The notes beneath the pieces are model-generated. The model ran no database searches. It worked only from the letters and a program-made list of their open reading frames with translations, and was not told the DNA's origin. Of a DNA stretch of 64,000 nucleotides, positions 56,005 through 64,000 are shown one piece after another. Position numbers and translations under genes: made by a program. The stretch is taken from NCBI RefSeq assembly GCF_023273855.1, contig NZ_CP096884.1:2790001-2854000 (forward strand), read 5' to 3'. Source of the DNA: Seonamhaeicola sp. ML3. Lineage in GTDB: Bacteria > Bacteroidota > Bacteroidia > Flavobacteriales > Flavobacteriaceae. How positions within the stretch are numbered: position 1 is the stretch's first letter; every line of letters starts with the position of its first letter.

Positions 56005-56033
56005 AAAGCCTTCAGGAAACTGAAGGCTTTTTT
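56005..56033 (+). terminator. Terminator after rpsA
   Basis: An 11-bp perfect stem AAAGCCTTCAG/CTGAAGGCTTT with a GAAA tetraloop and a T tail. Confidence 0.92.
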
Positions 56034-56094
56034 GTTGTATATACTTATTGCTTATAACTAGTGGTTTTATATTTTAACTTCTAAATTTTTACAT

Positions 56095-56102
56095 TACCTT
56101 TG
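56095..56102 (+). promoter_or_regulatory. -7 box of the pyrR-pyrB operon
   Basis: TACCTTTG matches the consensus; it lies 25 bases before pyrR. No PyrR-type attenuator is evident in the short leader. Confidence 0.5.
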
Positions 56103-56127
56103 TACTCCAAAGACGTTTGGATTTTAT

Positions 56128-56667
56128 ATGAGTCAAAAAGTTTTACTTAACACAAAAGAGGTAAACATCATTCTTCACCGATTGGCTTGTCAACTTATTG
56201 AAAAACATAACGATTTCTCAAATACAGTGCTTATTGGTCTTCAACCTAGAGGTGTTTTTTTAGCAGAAAGAATCCTTAAAATCCTTAAAGAGGATTACAA
56301 GGTTAAAGATGTTAAATTTGGGCATCTGGATATCACGTTTTACAGAGATGATTTTAGAAGAGGTGATAAAACCTTAAAGGCCAATGCTACTGAAATAGAA
56401 TTTCTCGTTGAAGATAAGAATATAGTATTTATAGATGATGTGTTATATACCGGACGAAGCATAAGAGCAGCTTTAACAGCTATTCAATCTTTCGGAAGAC
56501 CAAACGAAATAGAGTTGTTAGCCCTTATAGACAGACGTTTTAGTAGGCATTTGCCAATTCAGCCAGACTACCGTGGAAGACAAGTCGACGCCATAAACAA
56601 TGAAAAAGTAATTGTGCACTGGTTGGAAAACGAAGGCGAAGATGTGGTTTATTTGATTGAAAAATAA
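56128..56667 (+). CDS. pyrR: PyrR: uracil phosphoribosyltransferase/pyrimidine regulator
   Basis: This 179-residue phosphoribosyltransferase has the PRPP loop in 'IVFIDDVLYTGRSIRAAL' (about 106-123) and 'GLQPRGVFLAERI' and 'LIDRRFSRHLPI', all typical of PyrR. It is encoded 9 bases before pyrB. In Firmicutes PyrR binds pyr mRNA; in this leader no anti-antiterminator is visible, so the regulatory role here is uncertain and the UPRTase activity may dominate. Confidence 0.93.
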   Translation: MSQKVLLNTKEVNIILHRLACQLIEKHNDFSNTVLIGLQPRGVFLAERILKILKEDYKVKDVKFGHLDITFYRDDFRRGDKTLKANATEIEFLVEDKNIVFIDDVLYTGRSIRAALTAIQSFGRPNEIELLALIDRRFSRHLPIQPDYRGRQVDAINNEKVIVHWLENEGEDVVYLIEK

Positions 56668-56676
56668 TAGAATAAT

Positions 56677-57606
56677 ATGAGTGAATTAAGTGTTAATCAC
56701 TTATTGGGAATAAAATATCTAAACAAAAAGGATATTCAATTAATTTTTGAAACGGCCGATCATTTTAAAGAAGTCATTAATAGGCCCATCAAAAAAGTGC
56801 CATCACTTAGAGATATTACTATCGCTAATCTCTTCTTCGAAAACTCTACAAGAACAAAATTATCTTTCGAGTTGGCAGAGAAACGTTTATCTGCAGATGT
56901 AATAAATTTTTCTTCCGGACAGTCGTCTGTTAAAAAAGGAGAAACGCTAATAGATACAGTAAATAATATCTTATCTATGAAAGTAGATATGGTAGTGATG
57001 CGACATCCAAATCCCGGAGCAGGTATCTTTTTATCCAAGCATGTTAATGCCAGTATAGTAAATGCTGGAGATGGAGCCCACGAACATCCTACCCAAGCAC
57101 TACTGGACTCTTATTCCATTAGAGAAAAGCTTGGTGATGTAGAAGGTAAGAAAGTTGTAATAGTGGGAGATATTTTACACAGTAGAGTGGCACTTTCAAA
57201 TATTTTCGCCTTACAGTTACAAGGCGCAGAAGTTATGGTTTGTGGCCCAAAAACATTACTGCCAAAGTATATTGACAAACTAGGCGTAAAAGTTGAGACA
57301 AACTTGAGAAAGGCACTAAATTGGTGTGATGTAGCCAATATGTTACGGGTTCAAAATGAACGTATGGATATTAGTTATTTCCCTTCAACCAGAGAATATA
57401 CACAGCAGTTTGGCGTAAATAAAGCATTATTGGATTCTCTTGACAGAGATATCACCATCATGCATCCAGGACCAATTAATAGAGGCGTAGAGATAACGAG
57501 TGATGTAGCAGATTCATCTCAGTCTATCATATTAAACCAGGTAGAAAATGGGGTAGCTATTAGAATGGCAGTTATTTACTTACTGGCCTCTAAAATTAAG
57601 CAATAG
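56677..57606 (+). CDS. pyrB: Aspartate carbamoyltransferase catalytic subunit
   Basis: This 309-residue protein catalyses carbamoyl phosphate plus aspartate to carbamoylaspartate in pyrimidine synthesis. It has the carbamoyl-phosphate motif 'FFENSTRTKLSFE' (about 49-61), 'HPNPGAG', 'GAHEHPTQALLDSYSI' and 'MHPGPINRGVEI'. No regulatory PyrI subunit gene is adjacent, so it is likely an unregulated trimer. Confidence 0.97.
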   Translation: MSELSVNHLLGIKYLNKKDIQLIFETADHFKEVINRPIKKVPSLRDITIANLFFENSTRTKLSFELAEKRLSADVINFSSGQSSVKKGETLIDTVNNILSMKVDMVVMRHPNPGAGIFLSKHVNASIVNAGDGAHEHPTQALLDSYSIREKLGDVEGKKVVIVGDILHSRVALSNIFALQLQGAEVMVCGPKTLLPKYIDKLGVKVETNLRKALNWCDVANMLRVQNERMDISYFPSTREYTQQFGVNKALLDSLDRDITIMHPGPINRGVEITSDVADSSQSIILNQVENGVAIRMAVIYLLASKIKQ

Positions 57607-57612
57607 GATATT

Positions 57613-57945
57613 ATGATTATAGATCAAAACGGAAATACGACTATTGTAACTCAAGAGAAAGCAAACACAATAGAATTGGTTAAAAAGCTACAAGCTCTAT
57701 ATCCTAAGTTTCAAAACAACAACGTAATTGTAAATTTAACTACTTTAACTAAGATTCCTCTTGAAGAACTCATAGCGTTTTTAGAAATATCGAATAATCA
57801 TCGAGCCGCTAAACACTCTTTTGTTATTGTTACCAACAAGGTTGATTTTGATGAGATACCCGATGAAATAGTTGTTGTACCAACACTTCAAGAAGCTTAC
57901 GATATTATTGAAATGGAGGAGATGGAACGCGACTTAGGATTTTAA
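57613..57945 (+). CDS. Small STAS-like hypothetical protein
   Basis: This 110-residue protein has alternating strand and helix ('NTIELVKKLQALYPKFQNNNVIVNLTTL', 'SFVIVTNKVDFDEIPDEIVVVPTLQEAYDIIEMEEME'), suggesting a STAS-like fold, but it is not a clear family match. It lies 6 bases after pyrB and 4 bases before the next gene, upstream of rnz. From memory such a gene commonly precedes rnz in Flavobacteriaceae. Function unknown. Confidence 0.7.
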   Translation: MIIDQNGNTTIVTQEKANTIELVKKLQALYPKFQNNNVIVNLTTLTKIPLEELIAFLEISNNHRAAKHSFVIVTNKVDFDEIPDEIVVVPTLQEAYDIIEMEEMERDLGF

Positions 57946-57949
57946 TTAT

Positions 57950-58402
57950 ATGAGGCTTAAAGATGTCATTTTACATGAAGAAGATTTAGTTCATCCTTTG
58001 ATATCGTATGCCCTATACTTAATTTTTTCCCTTTCAGTTTCCATTTTATCCGAATTCATTTTTAATTTAGAGACAGAAATACATAACATGGGTATATGCT
58101 CTTTTGTACTGTCTGGACTTCTTTTTTCACTTTTTAAGATAAGAAGAAGAGTCTCCATTAGTGATGGTGTTATAAAAAAGGGTATTTATACAGACTTTAT
58201 TGGTTATTTTTCAAAAAAGGAATGTTTAAAAATTTCTAGAATAAAAAATCTTGAGATTAATCAGAACAAGGACAAATTTTTTAATATTGAAGTGTTCTCA
58301 AATCAAGGAACTAAAATGATAATTAGATCAATTCCTAATAGAATTCCAGCCGAGAGCGAACTAGAAAAAATAAGAAAGACCATTAACTCTAATAGATATT
58401 GA
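57950..58402 (+). CDS. Two-span membrane protein with a PH-like tail
   Basis: This 150-residue protein has two membrane segments (about 18-40 and 48-64), followed by 'RRRVSISDGVIKKGIYTDFIGYFSKKECLKISRIKNLEI', which resembles bacterial PH (YdbS/YdbT-like) domains. Its stop TGA overlaps the TTG start of rnz. Function unknown; it may be co-translated with rnz. Confidence 0.65.
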   Translation: MRLKDVILHEEDLVHPLISYALYLIFSLSVSILSEFIFNLETEIHNMGICSFVLSGLLFSLFKIRRRVSISDGVIKKGIYTDFIGYFSKKECLKISRIKNLEINQNKDKFFNIEVFSNQGTKMIIRSIPNRIPAESELEKIRKTINSNRY

Positions 58403-59304
58403 AGTTAACTATTTTAGGCTGTTACAGTGCCACTCCAAGAATTTTAACCAATCCTACTTCGCAAGTCCTTGAGGTAAAAGGACACATGTTTTTAATAGAC
58501 TGTGGCGAGGGAACTCAGGTGCAATTACGAAAACATAAAATAAAGTTCAATAGAATCAAACATGTTTTTATTTCTCATTTGCATGGTGATCACTTTTTTG
58601 GTTTGGTGGGTTTAGTATCAACGTTTAGGTTGCTTGGTAGAGAGGCAGATTTACATATCTATGGTCCAAAAGGTATTAAAGAGGTGGTTACGCTTCAAAT
58701 GAAATTGGCCGATTCTTGGACCAATTATAATCTGATTTTCCACGAATTGACCTCAAAAGAATCGCAACTAATTTTTGAGGACGAAAAGGTAGAGGTACAT
58801 ACAATACCATTAAATCATAGAGTATATACCAATGGCTTTCTGTTTAAAGAAAAAGAAGGTGAGCGTAAGTTAGATATAAATGCGGTAGAAGAGGCAAATA
58901 TAGATGTGTCGTACTATCGTAAACTCAAACAAGGATTCGATGTTGTTAACGAAAACGGCGAAACCATAAAAAATGATACCGTTACAAAGCCGGCAGCTAA
59001 GCCAAAGCGCTATGCGTTTTGTAGCGATACCATGTACAAGGAAGATATTATCCCGATAATTGAGTCTGCCGATGTGCTATACCATGAATCTACGTTTTTA
59101 GAGACTCAAGCCCACCTAGCTCCCAAGACAAAACATTCTACGGCTAAGGAGGCGGCAACTATAGCAAAAAAAGCTAAGGTGGGTACGTTGTTACTTGGTC
59201 ATTATTCAACGCGATATAAAGATATAAACGATTTTAAAATTGAAGCTAAAACCGTTTTTGATACTGTTGAACTTGCAGAAGATGGCAAAGTATTCGATTT
59301 TTGA
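58399..59304 (+). CDS. rnz: Ribonuclease Z
   Basis: This 301-residue metallo-beta-lactamase-fold endonuclease trims tRNA 3' ends. It has the HLHGDH motif (60-65), 'FCSDTMY', 'YHESTF' and 'LLGHYSTRYKD' (the HST-type metal loop). The start is a TTG, which overlaps the stop of the preceding gene by 4 bases (TTGA); no ATG fits the conserved N-terminus 'KLTILGCYSATPR'. Standard length. Confidence 0.95.
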   Translation: MKLTILGCYSATPRILTNPTSQVLEVKGHMFLIDCGEGTQVQLRKHKIKFNRIKHVFISHLHGDHFFGLVGLVSTFRLLGREADLHIYGPKGIKEVVTLQMKLADSWTNYNLIFHELTSKESQLIFEDEKVEVHTIPLNHRVYTNGFLFKEKEGERKLDINAVEEANIDVSYYRKLKQGFDVVNENGETIKNDTVTKPAAKPKRYAFCSDTMYKEDIIPIIESADVLYHESTFLETQAHLAPKTKHSTAKEAATIAKKAKVGTLLLGHYSTRYKDINDFKIEAKTVFDTVELAEDGKVFDF

Positions 59305-59333
59305 TACGTTTAAAACCTCATAACTAACAACTG

Positions 59334-59981
59334 ATGGAAAATGATTTAAGTGATTACAGAAGGTCTTACGAAAAGAATGAACTTCTTTTAAAGGATGTTC
59401 CTGAAAACCCTTTGGAACTGTTTCAAAAGTGGTTTTATGAAGTTGATAAGTTTTTTCCACAGGATGAAAACAATGCCATGACCGTTTCTACAATAGGTCT
59501 TGATGGATATCCTAAGAGCAGGGTAGTGCTTCTTAAAAAATATACGCATGAGGGATTCATATTTTACACAAACTATTCCAGTGAAAAGGGTAAAGCGATA
59601 GCCCACAACCCAAATGTATGTCTGTCGTTTTTTTGGCACCAAGCAGAAAGGCAGGTAATAATAAAGGGGAGTGCCGAAAAAATAGCAGAAAATTTAAGCG
59701 ATGGCTATTTCGAGTCTAGACCAAGGGGCAGTCAATTAGGTGCTTTGGTATCTAATCAGAGCGAAGTTATTGAAAATAGAGAATCTCTAGAGGCTAAACT
59801 TACCGCATTAGAAGAAAAGTATAAGGGGATAGAAATTCCAAGACCCGACCACTGGGGCGGCTATTTGGTTAGACCAGTTGAAATTGAATTTTGGCAAGGA
59901 CGCCCAAACAGACTCCATGATAGAGTTCGCTATAAACTTCAATCAGATTACAATTGGGCCATTGATCGTTTATCTCCTTAA
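59334..59981 (+). CDS. pdxH: Pyridoxine/pyridoxamine 5'-phosphate oxidase
   Basis: This 215-residue FMN enzyme makes pyridoxal 5'-phosphate. It has 'AMTVSTIGLDGYPKSRVVLLKKY' (FMN-binding, about 43-65), 'FYTNYSSEKGKAIAHNP', 'RQVIIKGSAEKI' and the C-terminal 'EFWQGRPNRLHDR' substrate motif. It follows rnz by 29 bases. Confidence 0.97.
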   Translation: MENDLSDYRRSYEKNELLLKDVPENPLELFQKWFYEVDKFFPQDENNAMTVSTIGLDGYPKSRVVLLKKYTHEGFIFYTNYSSEKGKAIAHNPNVCLSFFWHQAERQVIIKGSAEKIAENLSDGYFESRPRGSQLGALVSNQSEVIENRESLEAKLTALEEKYKGIEIPRPDHWGGYLVRPVEIEFWQGRPNRLHDRVRYKLQSDYNWAIDRLSP

Positions 59982-60146
59982 AAATTCTGATTAAATACAT
60001 TTTTAGCTTCAAAAATTATCACTTAATCGATTAAAAATGTTTTTTATCGAAACACTAAGTGTCGTTTATCGATTTTAATACCGAATACATTGTAACAACA
60101 TTTCTTGTTAATAGCTTTATAGGACCAAACCTAAATTTACCTACTT

Positions 60147-60641
60147 ATGAAGTTATTAAAGATGTTGTCTTTATTGACAATACTAACCGTATTCAGCTTT
60201 TCATGTTCCTCTGAGACTTACGATGAAAAAGTGGAAACATTAGAATTAGAGCTTACCACACCCCAAACCAAGACCATTGAAATTGAGATTTTAGAAGAAA
60301 TTAATAATCACCGCCTGTCTCTTGGATTAGAGCCATTAGGTGATATGAAAATTGTTAAATCCGTAGCGTTTAGCCATACAGACTATATGTTGGAAATTGG
60401 AGAAGTATCTCATGATAATTTCTTTACACGAAGCAGTTTTTTAAAAGAAAATGCTGGTGCTAAAAGAGTTTCAGAAAATGTAGCTTACGGATATAGCTCT
60501 GCAAGAACCGTTGTAAATGCATGGTTAAAGAGCGATGCTCATAGAGCAAATATAGAAGGAGACTTTTCGTATTGTGATGTATCTGCCGAGAAAAACGAAA
60601 AAGGCAGATGGTATTTTACCAATATATTTATTAAAAAATAA
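60147..60641 (+). CDS. CAP-domain (SCP/PR1-like) lipoprotein
   Basis: The 164-residue protein has a signal peptide with lipobox FSFSC (Cys20) and a CAP domain from about 45. Hallmarks are 'EILEEINNHRLSLGLEPL' in place of the usual 'N.xR.....L.W', 'SHTDYMLEIGEVSHDNF' (the two His and Glu that form the CAP cavity) and 'ENVAYGYSSARTVVNAWLKSDAHRANI'. The role of bacterial CAP lipoproteins is mostly unknown. Two palindromes lie in its 165-base upstream gap. Confidence 0.88.
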   Translation: MKLLKMLSLLTILTVFSFSCSSETYDEKVETLELELTTPQTKTIEIEILEEINNHRLSLGLEPLGDMKIVKSVAFSHTDYMLEIGEVSHDNFFTRSSFLKENAGAKRVSENVAYGYSSARTVVNAWLKSDAHRANIEGDFSYCDVSAEKNEKGRWYFTNIFIKK

Positions 60642-60790
60642 AGTTGCTCAGTAAATAAGCAACTCATAAAATAATCGTATTTAATTAACTGATTGGTAGC
60701 AATGTTGTGCTTTAGAGGTATTGTACGCATGATCAAAAAATTAAATAGGTTATATTAATAACTTTTGTTATTAAATTTAGCTTTAGGTAT

Positions 60791-60819
60791 AAAACCCTTT
60801 CGTTTACGAAAGGGTTTTT
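60791..60819. terminator. Terminator between the CAP gene and the orphan genes
   Basis: A 12-bp perfect stem AAAACCCTTTCG (60791-60802) and CGAAAGGGTTTT (60807-60818) with loop TTTA, then T; it can serve both strands. Confidence 0.88.
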
Positions 60820-60872
60820 GTATTCTCAGATGAATTATTTATTGATGAAGTTTTATTTAAAAAGTATTTTTT

Positions 60873-61349
60873 TTAATCATAATCCTTATTCGATTCAGTA
60901 GCCAAAATATATATTAAAATATAATATAAAAAATCTGTGTAGTCATCTCTTATTAATAGCTTGTAGTTCAAACTAAATCCAAACTTTCTATTATTTAATT
61001 TTCCAATTTCAATACCATTACAAAAAATTTTTAAGTAAGGGTTTGTAAAAAAATTTGTTGCACTATAGCTGAATTTAATAATGTCTCCATTGTCTAATTC
61101 AATGTATCCTTTTGTGGCGGATTGATTAATACTTTTTATGTCTAGTGTTTGACTAAAAATTTCAAATTTGTTTTTGAATAGTCGATTAATATGTTTTATT
61201 GAAGTGATTAGTGTTTTTTTTCCGTTATATATATTAATAAAATCCGACTCAGGCCAATTTTTGCTAACATTGGAAAATAATACTACATCATTTTCAGAAT
61301 AGACTTTTAATCCACTGTTAAACCCCCCGTAAATTTTTAATTGTATCAA
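60873..61349 (-). CDS. Orphan hypothetical protein
   Basis: The 158-residue protein is rich in Asn, Lys, Ile and Phe, with no signal peptide or membrane segment. Beta-strand patterns such as 'GGFNSGLKVYSENDVVLFSN' and 'GYIELDNGDIIKFSYSATNF' suggest a tubby/LURP-like or other small beta-barrel, but no family is recognised. It is the first of three AT-rich minus-strand genes with long gaps, unlike the dense neighbours, and may be acquired. Confidence 0.6.
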   Translation of the reverse strand: MIQLKIYGGFNSGLKVYSENDVVLFSNVSKNWPESDFINIYNGKKTLITSIKHINRLFKNKFEIFSQTLDIKSINQSATKGYIELDNGDIIKFSYSATNFFTNPYLKIFCNGIEIGKLNNRKFGFSLNYKLLIRDDYTDFLYYILIYILATESNKDYD

Positions 61350-61511
61350 ATTTAATGTTTGTTTAGATTAATTATGATTGAGAGGCTTGAGATTTCATAG
61401 CCTTTTACCGATTTAAAATATGACTATAATTAGCTGATTTCCTTAGATTCTTATATAAGTTTGCAACTGATTGGAATTTATTTGAGAAATTTAAAAGTAG
61501 AAAATCCCAAC

Positions 61512-61745
61512 TCATTTTATAAGATTAATTTCTAAATCAATATGTTCCTTCTTATTCCAATTTGTGAAGCAGTCACGAAATTGCATATGGCAGTTCTCGT
61601 CTTCATTTATATGACTTTCCACTAGTTTAAAAAAGGAACACAAATTCAAAATGTCATCTTTAGTTCCATAAATAATTCCATGTTTTCCCTCTATTGCAAA
61701 AGCTCCATCTTCATCAGAATATGTTTTTGATAGGTAAATCTTCAT
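61512..61745 (-). CDS. Small acidic protein, possibly immunity-like
   Basis: This 77-residue acidic protein ('MKIYLSKTYSDEDGAFAIEG' to 'LEINLIK') resembles, by the pattern 'H.xxF.DxxxxW....xDLEI' near its end, small Imm32-type immunity proteins of contact-dependent toxins. No toxin gene is in the window. The match is weak. It sits in an AT-rich area with 163 and 141 bases of empty sequence on either side. Confidence 0.45.
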   Translation of the reverse strand: MKIYLSKTYSDEDGAFAIEGKHGIIYGTKDDILNLCSFFKLVESHINEDENCHMQFRDCFTNWNKKEHIDLEINLIK

Positions 61746-61885
61746 TTTTATATCTCGCTTAAGTGATTTATGACAATTGGAATATAATTAAACTGTTTTC
61801 AAATTCCGAAGGAATTTTCCAAATAAGTACTTGCAAAAACAACTAATTTTGATAAAACTATAACAAGCAATTTTTATATACTTTG

Positions 61886-62278
61886 TTATGATTTAGTGTT
61901 TTTGTTTTCTATGACCGCTTTAAGTTTTTTGTAATTTTTATCTATGTAATAAAATTCAGGTAAGCTAATTTTGGTCATTTTTCCGTTTGAGTTATATTTT
62001 ATTTCTCCATTTTCTAAAGATGCAATATCTCTGATTTTAATAGGGTCTGACAACTTGTCGAGATACAGAAAATCTTGGTCAAATGAAAGTTCTGTTGGTT
62101 TAGGAACTCGCTTTTTTAAAACATAAACTCCAAAAATCAAAAATAATGAACAGAAAATTATTGATTCGATTTCTTTTGTTATTAAACTGAAAATCAAAAA
62201 TCCAATTCCACCTATTAAAATAATTCGAGCTACCAAATATTGAAAAAAATAAAATGTAGAGTTAATCTTTTTTTTCAT
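61886..62278 (-). CDS. Two-span membrane protein, PH-like tail
   Basis: ATG 62278 gives 130 residues ('MKKKINSTFYFFQYLVARII'); a longer frame upstream is less likely because its first residues form no recognisable leader. Two membrane segments (about 14-30 and 35-50) are followed by 'TELSFDQDFLYLDKLSDPIKIRDIASLENGEI', a strand-rich tail similar to bacterial PH domains. It is unlike the 57950 protein in sequence. Function unknown. Confidence 0.6.
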   Translation of the reverse strand: MKKKINSTFYFFQYLVARIILIGGIGFLIFSLITKEIESIIFCSLFLIFGVYVLKKRVPKPTELSFDQDFLYLDKLSDPIKIRDIASLENGEIKYNSNGKMTKISLPEFYYIDKNYKKLKAVIENKNTKS

Positions 62279-62382
62279 GATTAAATTAAAAAAATAGAAT
62301 TTGAGCTCGTATTGAGCATTAAACACAAGAAATCGATAAATACACCTATTACTTCATATTTTTAAATTTAAAAAAATCGTAC

Positions 62383-62414
62383 AAAAAAACCATCAAAAGA
62401 AAATCTCTTGATGG
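62383..62414 (-). terminator. Terminator of the OmpA-family gene
   Basis: On the minus strand, CCATCAA (from 62408-62414 down) pairs with TTGATGG (62390-62396), with imperfect pairs above, followed by a seven-base T run. Confidence 0.75.
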
Positions 62415-62427
62415 CTTTTATTAAATG

Positions 62428-62453
62428 GATTCTTGCTTTCGCAGGAATGACAA
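62428..62453 (-). repeat. Short TGTCATTCCTGC...GCAAGAATCC repeat
   Basis: On the minus strand, TTGTCATTCCTGCGAAAGCA (62434-62453) continues AGAATCC. It is between the OmpA-type gene and its terminator, the same placement as the copy after rpsA. Confidence 0.7.
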
Positions 62454-62456
62454 GTT

Positions 62457-64000
62457 TTATTTCATCTTCACAACAATAAATTGTGTTCTTCTGTTTAATT
62501 GGTGTTTATCTTCGGTACAGTTGGAACCATCTCCACAGTCGTTAGCTAATTTTTGTTCACCATAGCCTTGATAATCTGTAATTCTAGAAGCATCTACACC
62601 ATTATTAACTAAATACTCGAAAGTAGCTTTGGCTCTTTCTTGAGATAACATGTTATTGTAGCTTTCTGTACCTCTGGAGTCTGTATGAGATTCTATTCTT
62701 ATAACCATATTGGGGTAAACATTGGTCATAAGGTTTACAATCCTATCTAACTCAACAGTGCCGTCTCTTCTAATATTGTACTTGTTAAAGTCAAAATAAA
62801 TAGGGTAGAGCTCTTCTATTGGGATATCTTCTGGTGCTGGCTGCAGCGCAATATTGTTAGTTAACTTGGTAATGCTATTTTTTATACCTTTTGAAGTAAT
62901 GTTTTGTACGTTATCTATATACTCTTCTTTTTTAGTATCAAGAATATAGTCTGCATCTCTATCTATGTTTATCTCATAATACCCATCTTCATCAGAAATT
63001 AAGTCAGCAATTTTGTTTCCTTCGCTATCTTTTAAGGTAACGAGAGCGTTAGGAACTTGGCTATTATCATTGGCATTGGTTATGGTGCCTTCAATAACAA
63101 GTTGAGGAATTCTATCGTAAGCATAGATATCGTCACCGCCAACTCCACCATCTCTATTAGACGCAAAGAAACCAGATAAACCATCTTCGTTCATAAAGAA
63201 CGAAAAATCATCTTTATTGGAATTAACCGGTGTGCCTAAGTTTACAACATTTGTAATGGTATTATTTTTATCTGAAGCTGTTCCAAAAATATCTAGCATA
63301 CCTAAACCGGAATGCCCATCGGAAGAAAAGAATAGGGTTCCCTCGCTATTTACAAAAGGGAAGCTTTCATTCTTATCGGTATTTACAACATCTCCTAAGT
63401 TTTGAGGTGTTCCAAAAGTGCCATCATCGTTTATTTCTACAACGTAAATATCTGAACCTCCGTAGCCACCAGGCATATTGGAAGTAAAATACAGCTTGGT
63501 CTCATCTGGACTTAAAGCAGGATGCCCTGTTGAATAGTTATCGCTATTAAAAGCTAACTCTTCAATGTTAGTCCATTCACCTGTTACCAGAGAAGCTCTG
63601 TATATTTTAAGATTGGATACACCATTAGCGTCTTTTCCAAGGATATTTTCATTAAAATTATTTCTTGAAAAGTACATTGTATTTCCTTCTTTGGAGATAC
63701 TTAGTGGTCCTTCGTGATAAATGGAGTTAACATCACCTTTTACTCTAGATTTGTGGTCAACAATACTGTCAGTTCTACTTTGAGTTTTGTAAAGGTCTAA
63801 AAAAGGTTCTTCATTCCACCCGTAAATGTGTTTAGTTGATACCCCTGTGGTTCTAGAAGACGCAAAATATATGTCACCATAATGTTCGTAGGCCCCAAAA
63901 TCTGCGTATTCCGAATTAAAGTTTACATCGGTTAAAAAGTATTGTTGCTTAGCATTGAATATAGAACTAATAAAATCGTTGTCCTTAGTGAATTTGTTCT
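62457..64000 (-). CDS. OmpA-family protein with PD40 repeats (PorE-like), 5' partial
   Basis: The reading frame is open from the stop at 62457 through the right edge, at least 514 codons; the part above 63677 reads 'YHEGPLSISKEGNTMYFSRN' and similar PD40 (WD40-like) strands. Repeats such as 'GDIYFASSR', 'KLYFTSNMPGGYGGSDIYV' and 'GFFASNRDGGVGGDDIYAY' form the propeller. A carboxypeptidase-regulatory-like domain (about 'IEGTITNANDNSQVPNALV') and a C-terminal OmpA peptidoglycan-binding domain follow ('YFDFNKYNIRRDG', 'IESHTDSRGTESYN'). This order matches PorE of the T9SS; similar proteins often neighbour PorP/SprF genes. Confidence 0.88.
   Translation of the reverse strand, partial: NKFTKDNDFISSIFNAKQQYFLTDVNFNSEYADFGAYEHYGDIYFASSRTTGVSTKHIYGWNEEPFLDLYKTQSRTDSIVDHKSRVKGDVNSIYHEGPLSISKEGNTMYFSRNNFNENILGKDANGVSNLKIYRASLVTGEWTNIEELAFNSDNYSTGHPALSPDETKLYFTSNMPGGYGGSDIYVVEINDDGTFGTPQNLGDVVNTDKNESFPFVNSEGTLFFSSDGHSGLGMLDIFGTASDKNNTITNVVNLGTPVNSNKDDFSFFMNEDGLSGFFASNRDGGVGGDDIYAYDRIPQLVIEGTITNANDNSQVPNALVTLKDSEGNKIADLISDEDGYYEINIDRDADYILDTKKEEYIDNVQNITSKGIKNSITKLTNNIALQPAPEDIPIEELYPIYFDFNKYNIRRDGTVELDRIVNLMTNVYPNMVIRIESHTDSRGTESYNNMLSQERAKATFEYLVNNGVDASRITDYQGYGEQKLANDCGDGSNCTEDKHQLNRRTQFIVVKMK

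Overview
The window is AT-rich chromosomal DNA from a member of the Flavobacteriaceae (Bacteroidota), probably a marine or polysaccharide-degrading one. The evidence is Bacteroidota promoters (TTTG or TTG, about 20 bases, then TAnnTTTG) in front of many genes, a type IX secretion (T9SS) sorting domain on the first protein, a PorQ homologue, a PorE-like OmpA protein, a SusC-like/OMP_b-brl TonB-dependent receptor and the menaquinone route. Genes are tightly packed. No tRNA, rRNA, CRISPR array, insertion sequence or phage gene was seen. The one structural RNA recognised is the small SRP RNA.

Layout. 1-2365: 3' part of a large secreted beta-helix protein with three discoidin-like repeats and a T9SS tail. 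2507-7066: a DUF1080 lipoprotein, then thioesterase-menF-menD (menaquinone) and a DUF2853 gene. 7140-7275: repeat-derived intergenic sequence. 7367-9916: cvfB-mnmE and a DUF2188 gene. 9935-17688: a catabolic island with a divergent LacI regulator, a six-gene operon (tartrate/isopropylmalate-type dehydrogenase, cyclase-family hydrolase, four-carbon acid-sugar kinase, MFS symporter, Gfo/Idh/MocA oxidoreductase, secreted carbohydrate-binding-like protein) and palindromic operators. It probably serves use of a small sugar acid. 17711-26770: TonB receptor, a DsbD with a duplicated N-terminal domain, glutaminyl cyclase, SRP RNA, an SDR and lipoproteins, including a TlpA-like protein without the redox cysteines. 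26958-33649: asymmetric ABC-F ATPase, small proteins, PAP2 phosphatase, pheT. 33794-42917: fused E1 alpha/beta 2-oxoacid dehydrogenase, a zinc-less M1-like protein joined to a beta-barrel, a LOG protein, uvrA.

43020-53298: hypothetical proteins, a frameshifted membrane-protein gene flanked by CAGT-rich tracts, acpH-like gene, glmM, lysophospholipid acyltransferase, rhomboid, lon, porQ, cmk. 53408-59981: BON-LysM protein, rpsA with a long leader, then the compact run pyrR-pyrB-x-y-rnz-pdxH. 60147-62278: CAP lipoprotein and three AT-rich orphan genes. 62457-64000: an OmpA-family protein that runs off the window end.

Most of the window is core chromosome. The parts most likely to repay work are the LacI-controlled sugar-acid operon, the degenerate-enzyme proteins (ABC-F, TlpA-like, M1-like), the duplicated DsbD, the frameshifted gene and the dispersed intergenic repeats. 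I did not find a clearly new defence or mobile system.
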